Of a DNA stretch of 64,000 nucleotides, positions 1 through 13,638 are shown piece after piece. The DNA comes from Diaphorobacter sp. HDW4A (GTDB taxonomy: Bacteria; Pseudomonadota; Gammaproteobacteria; Burkholderiales; Burkholderiaceae_C). The stretch covers positions 2,728,001 to 2,792,000 of the forward strand of contig NZ_CP049910.1 of assembly GCF_011305995.1 (NCBI RefSeq), given 5' to 3'. The position numbers and the translations under genes are program-made. Position 1 is the stretch's first letter, and each line of letters starts with the position of its first letter. The notes under the pieces are model-generated. The model searched no databases, was not told where the DNA came from, and saw only the letters and a program-made list of their open reading frames with translations.

Positions 1-1
1 A

Positions 2-625
2 TCGCTTGCGCCCACCGCCGGAACCATCGTCTTCGCGGGCGAGAACATCACCGGCAGAAAGCCCAGCCATGTGGTCAAACATGGTCTCGCGCGCACGTTC
101 CAATCGGCCACGGTCTACCCGAAATCCACGGTCTACGAGAACGTTCATCGCGGCGCGCTCTGCCATTTCGGCGTACCCGTATGGGCGCAGATCGCGCAGA
201 CCGGGGCCTACAAGGCGGCCCTGCGGCGCACGCGCGAGCAGGTGGACAAGGTGCTGGAGATCACCGGCCTCGCGCCCTATCGCGACGAGATCGCGGGCGA
301 GCTGGCCTACGGACACCAGAAGCGCATCGGCGTGGCCATCGGATTGGCGACCAGCCCGCGCCTCCTGCTGCTCGACGAGCCCGCCGCGGGCCTGAACCCC
401 GAGGAATGCGCCGAATTCGGCCGACTGTTGAAGACCTTGCGCGACGAGCACCGCATATCGCTGCTGTTCGTCGAGCACCACATGGCATTGGTGATGGGTA
501 CCTGCGAAAAGATCATCGTTCTCGTGCAGGGACAGAAGATCGCGCAAGGCACGGCGGAGGAAATCCGCAACCACCCGGCCGTGATCGAAGCCTATCTGGG
601 AGTGGATGAAGATGCGCACGCTTGA
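2..625 (+). CDS. livG: ABC transporter ATP-binding protein, LivG type (5' end outside window)
   Basis: ATPase subunit of a high-affinity branched-chain amino-acid family (HAAT) importer, working on the cytoplasmic face of the membrane. The Walker A part lies before the window. Visible are the Q-loop region GLARTFQ that is typical of LivG, the signature-like LAYGHQKR, Walker B LLLLDEP followed by AAGLNPEE, and the switch histidine in LLFVEHHM. The open frame continues to the window edge, so the first ATG at 71 is internal. It overlaps the next ATPase gene by 20 bases, as in liv operons. In Comamonadaceae such systems often carry aromatic acids or amides rather than amino acids, so the substrate is open. 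Confidence 0.9.
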   Translation, partial: SLAPTAGTIVFAGENITGRKPSHVVKHGLARTFQSATVYPKSTVYENVHRGALCHFGVPVWAQIAQTGAYKAALRRTREQVDKVLEITGLAPYRDEIAGELAYGHQKRIGVAIGLATSPRLLLLDEPAAGLNPEECAEFGRLLKTLRDEHRISLLFVEHHMALVMGTCEKIIVLVQGQKIAQGTAEEIRNHPAVIEAYLGVDEDAHA

Positions 626-1325
626 GGTCAAGGACATCGTCGTCCACTACGGACTGGTCGAGGCGCTGCATGGCGTGAGCTTCCAGATCGACGCGGGCAA
701 GATCGTCGCGCTCGTGGGCTCCAACGGCGCGGGCAAAAGCACCACGCTCAAGGCGCTGATGGGGCTGAAGAAGCTCACATCGGGCTCTTTGACACTCGAT
801 GGAAAACGCATTGACGCGATGAATTCCGCCGAGCGCGTGAGCATGGGCATCGCGCTCTCGCCCGAAGGCCGGCGGCTGTTTCCGCGCATGTCGGTCTGGG
901 AAAACCTGATGGTCGGTGCGCACACGGTAAGTTCATCGCAGCAGCGCAACGAGTCGCTCGAACGCGTCTACGCGCTGTTCCCGCGCGTGAAGGAGCGGCG
1001 CGAGCAGATGGCGGGATCGCTCTCGGGCGGCGAGCAGCAGATGGTCGCCATCGGCCGCGCGATGATGTCGAATCCGCAGATCCTGATGCTCGACGAGCCC
1101 TCGCTGGGCATCGCGCCCAAGATCGTCTCGGAGATCGCGCAGGCCATCAAACGGCTAAACCAGGAAACCGGCGTCTCGGTGATTCTGGTCGAGCAGAATG
1201 CGCGACTGGCGCTCAAGATGGCGGACGACGCCTACGTGTTCGAGCAGGGTCTCGTGATCCGCGCGGGCTCGGGCCAGGAACTGCTGAACGACCCGTTCGT
1301 GCAGAAGGCCTTCCTCGGCATCTAA
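606..1325 (+). CDS. livF: ABC transporter ATP-binding protein, LivF type
   Basis: Second ATPase of the same HAAT importer, 239 aa, the usual LivF length. Walker A is GSNGAGKSTT (about residues 38-47), the signature is LSGGEQQM, Walker B is ILMLDEPSLGIAP, and the switch region is VILVEQNA. The ORF begins inside the end of livG (ATG 606; a second ATG at 612 is possible), which suggests translational coupling. The permeases and the periplasmic binding protein must lie upstream of the window or elsewhere. The next gene starts 9 bases downstream and is probably co-transcribed. Confidence 0.93.
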   Translation: MKMRTLEVKDIVVHYGLVEALHGVSFQIDAGKIVALVGSNGAGKSTTLKALMGLKKLTSGSLTLDGKRIDAMNSAERVSMGIALSPEGRRLFPRMSVWENLMVGAHTVSSSQQRNESLERVYALFPRVKERREQMAGSLSGGEQQMVAIGRAMMSNPQILMLDEPSLGIAPKIVSEIAQAIKRLNQETGVSVILVEQNARLALKMADDAYVFEQGLVIRAGSGQELLNDPFVQKAFLGI

Positions 1326-1334
1326 ACAGCAAAC

Positions 1335-2363
1335 ATGAGTAGCAGCATCCTTCCCATCATCCCCCGCGCCGAGGTGCGCCCCGACTGGCTCGCGCAGTAC
1401 ACCGAGGCCGCACTCGAGCCGGACCTCCCCATCATCGATCCGCACCACCATCTGGCCGACACCCACTGGGGCGGCTACATGGCGGACGATTTGCTGGCCG
1501 ATCTGAATTCGGGCCACCGCATCGAATCTACCGTCTTCATCCAGGTTGGCTTTTCGTATCGCCAAGACGGACCCGAGGCGCTCAGGCCCGTGGGTGAGAC
1601 CGAGCGCGTGGTGCGGATCGCAAAACAAGCCAACGCGGCACAGTCACGCACGCGGATCTGCGCGGGCATCGTCGGCTTTGCCGAGCTGTCGCTGGGCGCA
1701 GCCGTGGAAGAGGTTCTGGCCGCGCAGGTACAGGTGGGCGAAGGCCGCTTTCGCGGCATCCGCTGCCACGCCGCCGCGCACGAGAAATTCCAGTACGGCG
1801 TTATGCACTCGCCGCCCCTGCATGTTTACTTGAACCCGCAGTTCCGCGAGGGCTTCGCCAAGCTCGCGCAGTTCGGCCTCAGCTTTGACTCCTGGGCCTA
1901 TCACACGCAGCTCGGTGAACTCACCGATCTGGCCAAGGCCTTTCCCGACACGCCCATCGTGATCGACCACATCGGCGTGCCGCTGGGCGTCGGGCCTTAC
2001 ACCGGGCAACGCGGCGCCGTGTTTGCGGAATGGAAAAAGCAGCTGCAGCGCATCGCCCAACTGCCCAACGTGAGCATCAAGCTCGGCGGCCTCGGCATGA
2101 GCGTGTTCGGCTTTCCGTTCCACAAGCAGCCACGGCCGCCCACCTCGCTGGAACTGGCCGACGCGTGGCGGCCCTACATCCTCACCTGCATCGAGCTGTT
2201 TGGCCCCGAGCGCTGCATGTTCGAGAGCAACTTCCCGGTGGACAAGGGCACCTGCAGCTACGCCGTGCTATGGAACGCGTTCAAGCACATCACCTCGGGC
2301 ATGAGCGGCGATGAAAAACGCGCGCTCTATCGCGATACGGCCCAGAGCTTCTACCGGCTCTGA
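1335..2363 (+). CDS. Amidohydrolase family (PF04909) metal-dependent hydrolase
   Basis: TIM-barrel hydrolase of the amidohydrolase-2 family, which includes 2-pyrone-4,6-dicarboxylate lactonase and related carboxylate hydrolases or decarboxylases. Near the N-terminus IIDPHHHLAD supplies the metal-binding HxH. VIDHIGVPLG and the late MFESNFPVDK are family landmarks, with the last holding the conserved aspartate. 342 aa, no signal peptide, so cytoplasmic. It starts 9 bases after livF and is likely in the transporter operon. Inference: the imported substrate may be a lactone or a ring-cleavage type acid that this enzyme opens. The exact reaction cannot be read from sequence. Confidence 0.85.
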   Translation: MSSSILPIIPRAEVRPDWLAQYTEAALEPDLPIIDPHHHLADTHWGGYMADDLLADLNSGHRIESTVFIQVGFSYRQDGPEALRPVGETERVVRIAKQANAAQSRTRICAGIVGFAELSLGAAVEEVLAAQVQVGEGRFRGIRCHAAAHEKFQYGVMHSPPLHVYLNPQFREGFAKLAQFGLSFDSWAYHTQLGELTDLAKAFPDTPIVIDHIGVPLGVGPYTGQRGAVFAEWKKQLQRIAQLPNVSIKLGGLGMSVFGFPFHKQPRPPTSLELADAWRPYILTCIELFGPERCMFESNFPVDKGTCSYAVLWNAFKHITSGMSGDEKRALYRDTAQSFYRL

Positions 2364-2374
2364 GACGCAAAAAA

Positions 2375-2399
2375 GCCGACTCTCGCAACGAGAGTCGGC
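2375..2399. terminator. Bidirectional rho-independent terminator
   Basis: A perfect 11-bp stem (GCCGACTCTCG pairing with its complement) with a 3-base loop sits between the convergent hydrolase gene and ompW. On the minus strand it is followed by a run of six T (bases 2369-2374), and on the plus strand by ATCAATTTT. It can end both transcripts. Confidence 0.85.
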
Positions 2400-2506
2400 A
2401 TCAATTTTCCCCACCATTGTTTTTTGGATTCCGTCCAATTGCATCCTTTGAACGGAACCACGTGACCCAATGTCACGCGGTATGGAGTGCTTTGTGAGCT
2501 GCGCTA

Positions 2507-3124
2507 TCAGAAGCGGTAGCCAACGCCCACCCCGATCAGCACGGGATCCACCTTGAACGAACCGACCTTGGTACCGGCCGAGTACACGTCGGTGCCGATG
2601 TAGACCTTCTTCACGTCGAAGTTGAGCGACCAGTTCTTGTCGATGGCGTAGTCGAAACCGACTTGCAGGGCACCGCCCCAGCTGTTCTTCTTGATGGAAG
2701 GCGACAGAGCAGCGTCCACGGCTGGATCGAACTTCACACCCGAGAAGCGGGTGTAGTTGATACCGGCACCGACGTAGGGCTTGAACGCGCCCATGCCGGT
2801 GAAGTGGTACTGGCCCAGCAGTGTGGGTGGCAGATGCTTGAGCGAACCGATCTTGGTGCCGCCAGCACGCAGGTCGTGCTTCTGCGGATAGGTCAGGATC
2901 AGTTCGGCAGCGAAATTGGGCGTGAAGAAGTAGGAGACATCGACTTCAGGAATCCACTTGTTGTTGATCGACAAGTCGAGGCCGGTCGTGTCGTGATTGC
3001 GGCTATCCAGATGCACCGCACGCACGCGCACCATGAACGGACCGACGGCATCTGCGGATTGAGCGAACGCTGCACCGGAAGTGAATGCGCTGACTGCTGC
3101 GATGGCCAACAGGGTTTTCTTCAT
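2507..3124 (-). CDS. ompW: OmpW family outer-membrane protein
   Basis: Small eight-stranded outer-membrane beta-barrel protein of the OmpW family, 205 aa. It has a clear signal peptide (MKKTLLAIAAVSAFTSGAAFA, cleavage before Q22). Family hallmarks follow: alternating aromatic strands, VRAVHLDSRN early in the mature protein, the KHLPPTLLGQYHF segment, KPYVGAGINYTRF, and a C-terminal VGVGYRF ending in Phe as expected for BAM-dependent insertion. OmpW proteins are linked to passage of small hydrophobic molecules and stress adaptation, and in enterobacteria respond to oxygen through FNR. A 19-bp palindrome resembling an FNR site lies about 70 bases upstream. Confidence 0.93.
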   Translation of the reverse strand: MKKTLLAIAAVSAFTSGAAFAQSADAVGPFMVRVRAVHLDSRNHDTTGLDLSINNKWIPEVDVSYFFTPNFAAELILTYPQKHDLRAGGTKIGSLKHLPPTLLGQYHFTGMGAFKPYVGAGINYTRFSGVKFDPAVDAALSPSIKKNSWGGALQVGFDYAIDKNWSLNFDVKKVYIGTDVYSAGTKVGSFKVDPVLIGVGVGYRF

Positions 3125-3191
3125 CTAGGTTACCTCGGGTAGTGATGGAAACAATTTGTATGCATTCCATTGAATCAATTTCAGCACCCGA

Positions 3192-3210
3192 TTGATTTGC
3201 TCTAAATCAA
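3192..3210. promoter_or_regulatory. Palindrome upstream of ompW, FNR/ANR-like site
   Basis: TTGATTT and AAATCAA form a perfect 7-bp inverted repeat around GCTCT. Read as a 14-bp FNR box, TTGCT-CTAA-ATCAA has one mismatch to TTGAT-N4-ATCAA. It lies 68-86 bases upstream of the ompW start. Role as an FNR/ANR operator is inference, supported by known FNR control of ompW in other bacteria. Confidence 0.45.
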
Positions 3211-3291
3211 GTCAGCACGGGCAAACCCTAGGAAAACCTTACTAATTTCAAGGTTGCCCCAAAATGTTGCGTAAAAGTCACGCATTGCACC

Positions 3292-4302
<1,011 letters not shown>

Positions 4303-4336
4303 GCTTTCACTCCAGAAATAGAAATTCTGCGTACAC

Positions 4337-4360
4337 AAAAAAGCCGGGGTCGATCCCGGC
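4337..4360 (-). terminator. Rho-independent terminator of purL
   Basis: GCCGGG and CCCGGC form a 6-bp GC stem around a 6-base loop (4343-4360). On the minus strand it is followed directly by six T (4337-4342). It lies 53 bases after the purL stop. Confidence 0.8.
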
Positions 4361-4412
4361 CTTTCGTCGCTATTTCAGCAATTTAGCTCCACCCGAAGGC
4401 GGAGTCATGAAA

Positions 4413-8408
<3,996 letters not shown>

Positions 8409-8446
8409 GTGGCGGCCTGTATGTGTGAAGGCTGGTGTATGACGCC

Positions 8447-8478
8447 CGGGCCCTCGCCTGATCTCAGGTGAGGGCCCG
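8447..8478. other. Stable hairpin in the purL/map divergent region
   Basis: A 15-bp stem with one G-T pair closes on a 2-base loop. The arms are 8447-8461 and 8464-8478. It begins 39 bases upstream of the purL GTG and has no following T run on either strand, so it is not a plain terminator. It could be a leader structure or a repeat remnant. Confidence 0.55.
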
Positions 8479-8517
8479 AACGCAGAATCGGTGAGTCCGC
8501 CATTTTAACCGGCCAAT

Positions 8518-8576
8518 GAATGTCCCGAGGGTTTACACGCAACCGCCTCTGTCCGGCGGCTTCGCCATGGACATTC
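8518..8576. repeat. Nested inverted repeat upstream of map
   Basis: GAATGTCC (8518-8525) pairs with GGACATTC (8569-8576). Inside, CCGCC (8543-8547) pairs with GGCGG (8555-8559). No second copy is seen in this window. It may be a repeat-element remnant or a structured leader, and no function is evident. Confidence 0.4.
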
Positions 8577-8659
8577 GCACATGTCGACTTCAACCACGCT
8601 CTCCGACGCAGACAACACCACTCGGACAGCGGTTGCGGTGCAGTGGGATAATCGGAGCC

Positions 8660-9475
8660 ATGAGTATCACCATCAAATCTCAAGAAGATATCGAGGGCAT
8701 GCGCGTCGCCTGCCGCTTGGCTTCGGAAGTGCTCGACTACATCACTCCCCACATCAAGCCCGGCATCACTACAGCGGAAATCGACCACCTCGGCAAGGAA
8801 TGCATGGACCAGCAGGGCACAGTCTCGGCCACCATCGGCTACCAACCGCCCGGCTATCCACCCTACCCCGGCCACCTGTGCACCTCGGTGAACCACGTGG
8901 TTTGCCACGGCATCCCCAACGACAAGGCGCTCAAGAAGGGCGACATTGTCAACGTGGACGTCACCGTGATCACCAAGGATGGCTGGTTCGGCGACAACAG
9001 CCGCATGTACATGATCGGCGAATGCTCGATCGCGGCCAAACGTCTTTCGGCACTGACATTCGACGCCATGTGGCTCGGCATCCAGCAGGTCAAGCCCGGC
9101 GCGCGTCTGGGTGATGTGGGCCACGCCATCCAGACCTTCGCGGAAGGCAACCACCTGACCGTGGTACGTGAATTCTGCGGCCACGGCATCGGCAAGAAGT
9201 TCCATGAAGAGCCACAGGTCCTGCACTACGGCCGCCCCGGCACCGGCGAGTTGTTGGAGCCCGGCATGGTCTTCACCATCGAGCCGATGCTCAATCTCGG
9301 CAAGCGCGACATCAAGGAACTCGGCAAGGATGGCTGGACCATCATCACCAAGGACCACAGCCTGTCAGCCCAATGGGAACACACCGTGCTCGTGACCGAA
9401 ACCGGCTACGACGTGCTGACACTGTCCGAGGGCTCGCCCGCGCTGCCGCCATTCGTGACCACGACCCGCACCTGA
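8660..9475 (+). CDS. map: Methionine aminopeptidase, type I
   Basis: Removes the initiator methionine from nascent proteins in the cytosol. 271 aa from the ATG at 8660, which has GGAG 4 bases upstream. A longer open frame from 8516 has no family similarity in its first 48 residues. The metal ligands are visible in NVDVTV and DGWFGDNS (Asp, Asp), GHGIGKKFHEEP (His), FTIEPM (Glu) and QWEHTV (Glu), and SVNHVVCHGIP carries the substrate histidine. It is followed 69 bases later by glnD. The same neighbour pair map-glnD is common in proteobacteria. Confidence 0.96.
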   Translation: MSITIKSQEDIEGMRVACRLASEVLDYITPHIKPGITTAEIDHLGKECMDQQGTVSATIGYQPPGYPPYPGHLCTSVNHVVCHGIPNDKALKKGDIVNVDVTVITKDGWFGDNSRMYMIGECSIAAKRLSALTFDAMWLGIQQVKPGARLGDVGHAIQTFAEGNHLTVVREFCGHGIGKKFHEEPQVLHYGRPGTGELLEPGMVFTIEPMLNLGKRDIKELGKDGWTIITKDHSLSAQWEHTVLVTETGYDVLTLSEGSPALPPFVTTTRT

Positions 9476-9478
9476 GCC

Positions 9479-9499
9479 GGGGGCCGCGCTGCGGCCCCC
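9479..9499 (+). terminator. GC-rich hairpin between map and glnD
   Basis: A perfect 9-bp stem (GGGGGCCGC with its complement) and GCT loop, starting 3 bases after the map stop. There is no T run after it, so it may attenuate or protect the mRNA end rather than terminate fully. Confidence 0.45.
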
Positions 9500-9544
9500 A
9501 TCTCATGCCTGGGTGCGGCGCATGATTCTTGCTAGTCATTTCAC

Positions 9545-12196
9545 ATGTCCTCTCTCATGCACTCACGCAGCACCCCGATGACGGCCCAGCCCCCCCAGTC
9601 CGATGATTTGGTGGCGCTGCGCGAACAATACAAATCTGGCAAGGCGGCGATCATCGCCACCCTGCTCAAGCCCTCGGCCAACACACGCGGCATCCGCACA
9701 CTGCTGCACCGGCTCGCGCTGCAGACCGACAACCTGCTCACGCATCTGTGGGAGCGCGCCAGACTGCCGTCCGAAGCCGCCCTCGTCGCCGTGGGCGGCT
9801 ATGGACGTGGTCAGCTGTTTCCGCACTCGGATGTCGACGTGCTGGTGCTGTTCCCCGATGCGGCGGGCAGCGAGCTGACCGAGCGCCACCGCGCCCCCAT
9901 CGAGGCCTTCATCGGCAGCTGCTGGGATGCGGGTCTCGAGATCGGCTCCAGCGTGCGCACCGTGGCTGATTGCCTGCGTGAATCCGCCGCCGACGTGACG
10001 GTGCAAACCTCGTTGCTCGAATCCCGCCTGCTCTGCGGCAACGCCACCGCGTTCGCTGATTTCGAGCAGCGCTACGGGGAACAGATGGACCCGCGCGCAT
10101 TTCTCATCGCCAAGGCGTTCGAGATGCGCCAGCGCCACAACAAATACGAAAACACGCCCTACGCGCTCGAACCCAACTGCAAGGAATCGCCCGGCGGGCT
10201 GCGCGATCTGCAGTTCATCGCTTGGGCCGCGCGCGCCGCAGGCTTTGGCCGCGACTGGGACGAGATGGCCGAGACCGGCCTCGCCACGCCGTTCGAGGTC
10301 GAGCAGATTGAGCGCAACGAGGCCCTGCTGTTTCTGATCCGCGCCAAGCTCCACGCCGTCGCCGGACGCCGCGAAGACCGCCTCGTGTTCGACCTGCAGA
10401 CCGCCGTCGCCGAGGCCTTTGGCTACCGCTCGACCACCCCCGAGGGCAAGCGCCTCGCCATGCGCGCGAGCGAAACGCTGATGCGCCGCTATTACTGGGC
10501 GGCCAAGGCGGTGCAGCAGCTCACGCAGATCCTGTATCTCAACATCCAGGAGCGCTTCTATCCCAGCTCACACGAGCTGCGACCGATCAACGAGCGCTTC
10601 TTCGAAAAGGCCGGCCTGATCGAGGTCGCCAGCGACGATCTCTACAAGCAGAATCCGCACGCGATTCTCGAGACCTTTCTGCTCTACGAAACCACGGTCG
10701 GCCTCAAGGACCTGTCGGCAAAGACGCTGCGCGCGCTCTACGATTCACGCTCCATCATGGATGCCGATTTCCGTCGCGACCCGGTCAACCGCTCCCTGTT
10801 CATGCAGATTCTCAAGCAGCCCGCAGGCATCACGCACGCTATGCGACTGATGAACCAGACCTCGGTGCTCGGGCGCTATCTGTGGCCGTTCCGGCGCATC
10901 GTCGGGCAGATGCAGCACGACCTCTTCCATGTCTACACGGTGGACCAGCACATCCTCATGGTGCTGCGCAACGTGCGCCGTTTTTTCATGGCCGAGCACG
11001 CACACGAATATCCGTTCTGCTCGCAGCTCGCTGCTGGCTGGGACAAACCGTGGATTCTCTATCTCGCGGCGCTGTTCCACGACATTGGCAAGGGCCGTGG
11101 CGGTGACCACTCGCAGATCGGCGGCATCGAGATCCGCCGTTTCTGCAAACAGCACCACATCGACAAAGACGACACCGCCCTGCTCGACTTCCTCGTGCGC
11201 GAACACCTGACCATGAGCCAGGTCGCGCAGAAGCAAGACCTCGCCGACCCCGACGTGATCAAGGCCTTCGCCGCACGCGTCGGTACCGAGCGCTGGCTCA
11301 CCGCGCTGTACCTGCTCACCGTCGCCGATATTCGCGGCACCTCGCCCAAAGTCTGGAACGGCTGGAAAGGCAAGCTGCTCGAAGACCTGTACCGCGCCAC
11401 CCTGCGCGTGCTTGGTGGCCGCGAGCCCGACGCAGCCGCCGACATCGAGGCTCGCAAGCGAGAGGCGCTGGTGCAACTGGCCCTCAACTCGCAGCCATTC
11501 GAATCACACAAAAAACTCTGGGACACGCTCGACGTCAGCTACTTCATGCGCCACGAGGCCGCCGACATCGCCTGGCACACCCGCCACCTCTCACGCCATG
11601 TCGGCACCGGCAACCCGGTAGTGCGCGTGCGCCAGTCGCTCGCAGGTGAAGGCCTGCAGGTGCTGGTCTACTCACCCGACCAACCCGAGCTGTTCGCGCG
11701 CATCTGCGGTTATTTCGAACGCACAGGCTTCTCGATCCTCGACGCGCGCGTGCACACCGCACTCAACGGCTATGCGCTCGACACCTTCCAGGTGGTTCCG
11801 TCCGAAACCCTGGCAGGCCATTACCGCGAGCTGATCACGCTGATCGAAAGCGAGCTGCTGCGCGCCATCAGCGCCACCGGCCCGCTGGCCGAGCCCACCA
11901 AGCGCCGGGTGTCACGCCGCGTCAAGAGCTTCCCGTTCGCGCCCCGCGTCACACTCAAGCCCGACGAAAAAGCCCAGCGCTGGATCCTCACGATCTCCGC
12001 CAGCGACCGCGCCGGCCTGCTCTACACCGTGGCGCGCATTCTTTCTCAACACCAACTCAGCGTGCAGCTCGCCAAGATCAGCACCCTTGGCGAGCGCGTA
12101 GAAGACACCTTTTTGGTGCAGGGCAACGAGCTCCAACACAGTGCACGGCAGATCCAGATTGAGACGGAATTGCTGAGGGCACTGGCCGCGGACTGA
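9545..12196 (+). CDS. glnD: [Protein-PII] uridylyltransferase / uridylyl-removing enzyme
   Basis: Nitrogen sensor that adds UMP to PII under nitrogen limitation and removes it when glutamine is high. 883 aa (E. coli GlnD is 890). The N-terminal nucleotidyltransferase motif is GGYGRGQLFPHSDVD. A central HD phosphohydrolase has FHDIGKGRGGDHS and a later DFLVREH. Two C-terminal ACT domains begin around LQVLVYSPDQPELF and WILTISASDRAGLL. The start is uncertain: ATGs at 9545, 9560 and 9581 all lack a clear Shine-Dalgarno. It runs tail to tail with def, with only 5 bases between the stops. Confidence 0.96.
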   Translation: MSSLMHSRSTPMTAQPPQSDDLVALREQYKSGKAAIIATLLKPSANTRGIRTLLHRLALQTDNLLTHLWERARLPSEAALVAVGGYGRGQLFPHSDVDVLVLFPDAAGSELTERHRAPIEAFIGSCWDAGLEIGSSVRTVADCLRESAADVTVQTSLLESRLLCGNATAFADFEQRYGEQMDPRAFLIAKAFEMRQRHNKYENTPYALEPNCKESPGGLRDLQFIAWAARAAGFGRDWDEMAETGLATPFEVEQIERNEALLFLIRAKLHAVAGRREDRLVFDLQTAVAEAFGYRSTTPEGKRLAMRASETLMRRYYWAAKAVQQLTQILYLNIQERFYPSSHELRPINERFFEKAGLIEVASDDLYKQNPHAILETFLLYETTVGLKDLSAKTLRALYDSRSIMDADFRRDPVNRSLFMQILKQPAGITHAMRLMNQTSVLGRYLWPFRRIVGQMQHDLFHVYTVDQHILMVLRNVRRFFMAEHAHEYPFCSQLAAGWDKPWILYLAALFHDIGKGRGGDHSQIGGIEIRRFCKQHHIDKDDTALLDFLVREHLTMSQVAQKQDLADPDVIKAFAARVGTERWLTALYLLTVADIRGTSPKVWNGWKGKLLEDLYRATLRVLGGREPDAAADIEARKREALVQLALNSQPFESHKKLWDTLDVSYFMRHEAADIAWHTRHLSRHVGTGNPVVRVRQSLAGEGLQVLVYSPDQPELFARICGYFERTGFSILDARVHTALNGYALDTFQVVPSETLAGHYRELITLIESELLRAISATGPLAEPTKRRVSRRVKSFPFAPRVTLKPDEKAQRWILTISASDRAGLLYTVARILSQHQLSVQLAKISTLGERVEDTFLVQGNELQHSARQIQIETELLRALAAD

Positions 12197-12201
12197 ACGA
12201 G

Positions 12202-12741
12202 TCAATCGTCCTCGGCTGCACTGATCCCCGGAAACAGAATCTCCGTGTAGCCAAACTGCGTGAAGTCCCGCACGCGCATCGGATACAGCTTGCCCCAGAG
12301 GTGATCGCACTCGTGCTGCACGACACGCGCGTGAAAGCCTTCAGCCTCGCGATCGATCACGCGGCCTTCGAGGTCAAAGCCTTGGTAGCGGATACGCAGA
12401 AAACGCGGCACCTTGCCGCGCAGACCGGGGACGGAGAGACAGCCTTCCCAGTCGTCCTCTTCCTCATCGCCGAGCGGAGTGATCACAGGGTTGATCAGCA
12501 CTGTCGGTGGCACGAGCGGGCGGTCGGGGTAGCGCGGATTGATGTCGCTCGAACCGAAGATCACCACTTGCTGGTCGACGCCGATCTGCGGTGCGGCGAT
12601 GCCTGCGCCGTTGGCAGCCTGCATGGTGTCGCGCAGGTCTTGTATGAGCTGGTGCAGCTCGGGCGTGTCGAAGTGGGTGACCTGCTGCGCCACGCGCAGG
12701 AGTCGGGGGTCACCCATCTTGAGTATGGTCTTGATGCTCAT
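12202..12741 (-). CDS. def: Peptide deformylase
   Basis: Metalloenzyme that removes the formyl group from N-formylmethionine of new proteins. 179 aa. The three family motifs are present: [18 protein letters not shown] (cysteine metal ligand) and [10 protein letters not shown] (HExxH, two histidine ligands and catalytic Glu). The C-terminal tail ends in acidic residues. It pairs functionally with map, which acts right after deformylation and lies 3 kb away. A second deformylase elsewhere in the genome would not be surprising for this group, but cannot be judged here. Confidence 0.95.
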   Translation of the reverse strand: MSIKTILKMGDPRLLRVAQQVTHFDTPELHQLIQDLRDTMQAANGAGIAAPQIGVDQQVVIFGSSDINPRYPDRPLVPPTVLINPVITPLGDEEEDDWEGCLSVPGLRGKVPRFLRIRYQGFDLEGRVIDREAEGFHARVVQHECDHLWGKLYPMRVRDFTQFGYTEILFPGISAAEDD

Positions 12742-12815
12742 GTCCGGTGCTGAAATAGTGTCGCCTCAGGATAGCCCAAGCCGTGCATTGCCGCAGACTC
12801 GCGCACAATCCTGAC

Positions 12816-13280
12816 ATGCCGGAAGAAAAAAGCGAGCCGCTGCTGCAGCAGCCCTCCTCCACCAACAGCCGCCCCGCACCACCATTGCATGCGCAGCGGC
12901 CGATGATCGTACGCTGGTTGCTGATGGCGTTCGCTGTCTTCTGTCTGGTGATGGGCGTCATCGGCATCATTGTGCCGGGTCTTCCCACTACGGTTTTCAT
13001 TCTGATGGCTGGATGGGCGGCGGCGCGCAGTTCGCCGAGGCTGCACGGCTGGCTCTGGAATCACCGGCTGTTCGGGCCCATGCTGCAGGAGTGGACCAAC
13101 GGCGGGCGCGTGAGTCGCAAGACCAAGTGGAGCGCCACTGTCGTGATGTCACTATGCGCCTGTATTCTTTTGCTCAGCAGCGCTCCCATCTGGGCGAAAA
13201 TAGCGGCCAACGGCTGCATGGCCTGTGTGCTGACCTGGCTGTGGTTCCGACCGGAGCCAACCCAGCCCACCAAACTCTGA
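12816..13280 (+). CDS. DUF454 (YbaN-like) inner-membrane protein
   Basis: 154-aa small membrane protein of the DUF454 family (E. coli YbaN). After a polar N-terminus come two hydrophobic segments with the family core GVIGIIVPGLPTTVFILMAG (one TM), then AARSSPRLHGWLWNHRLFGPML, matching the family pattern of SSPRxHxWLxxHxxFGP. Two further TM segments near the C-terminus follow. I start at 12816 (MPEEKSEP), because an upstream ATG at 12783 gives a non-conserved extension. Function is unknown. Divergent from def with 74 bases between. Confidence 0.85.
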   Translation: MPEEKSEPLLQQPSSTNSRPAPPLHAQRPMIVRWLLMAFAVFCLVMGVIGIIVPGLPTTVFILMAGWAAARSSPRLHGWLWNHRLFGPMLQEWTNGGRVSRKTKWSATVVMSLCACILLLSSAPIWAKIAANGCMACVLTWLWFRPEPTQPTKL

Positions 13281-13340
13281 AAATTTCACAAAATTGTCGC
13301 CCCGTGAGGCTTGCTTCGAAAAGTGACAGTTTTTTGTGGC

Positions 13341-13346
13341 TATAAT
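13341..13346 (+). promoter_or_regulatory. -10 box of tRNA-Asn cluster
   Basis: A perfect TATAAT 11 bases upstream of the first tRNA-Asn. The -35 region is weak. Start of transcription would fall just before the tRNA 5' end. Confidence 0.6.
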
Positions 13347-13357
13347 CTAAGTCTTGT

Positions 13358-13433
13358 TCCTCAATAGCTCAGTTGGTAGAGCGCCGGACTGTTAATCCGT
13401 AGGTCCCTGGTTCGAGCCCAGGTTGAGGAGCCA
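13358..13433 (+). tRNA. tRNA-Asn (GTT), copy 1
   Basis: 76 bases with encoded CCA. The acceptor arms TCCTCAA and TTGAGGA pair, the anticodon loop reads CTGTTAATC (anticodon GTT), and the T arm has GGTTCGAGCCC. Identical over the full length to the two copies that follow. Confidence 0.97.
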
Positions 13434-13511
13434 AAGAATTTCTTTGAAGGCCTTGCAATTGCACAAGGCTGGCTCGCAAAAACGAGCAACCACCAAATAA
13501 AACAAACGTAT

Positions 13512-13587
13512 TCCTCAATAGCTCAGTTGGTAGAGCGCCGGACTGTTAATCCGTAGGTCCCTGGTTCGAGCCCAGGTTGAGGAGCCA
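13512..13587 (+). tRNA. tRNA-Asn (GTT), copy 2
   Basis: Identical 76-base copy, 78 bases after copy 1. The spacer before it contains two small hairpins, including one centred on TGCAATTGCA. Confidence 0.97.
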
Positions 13588-13638
13588 AATTCAGAACCCT
13601 GCAATTGCACAGGGTTCTTTCAAAATTAATACCAATAT

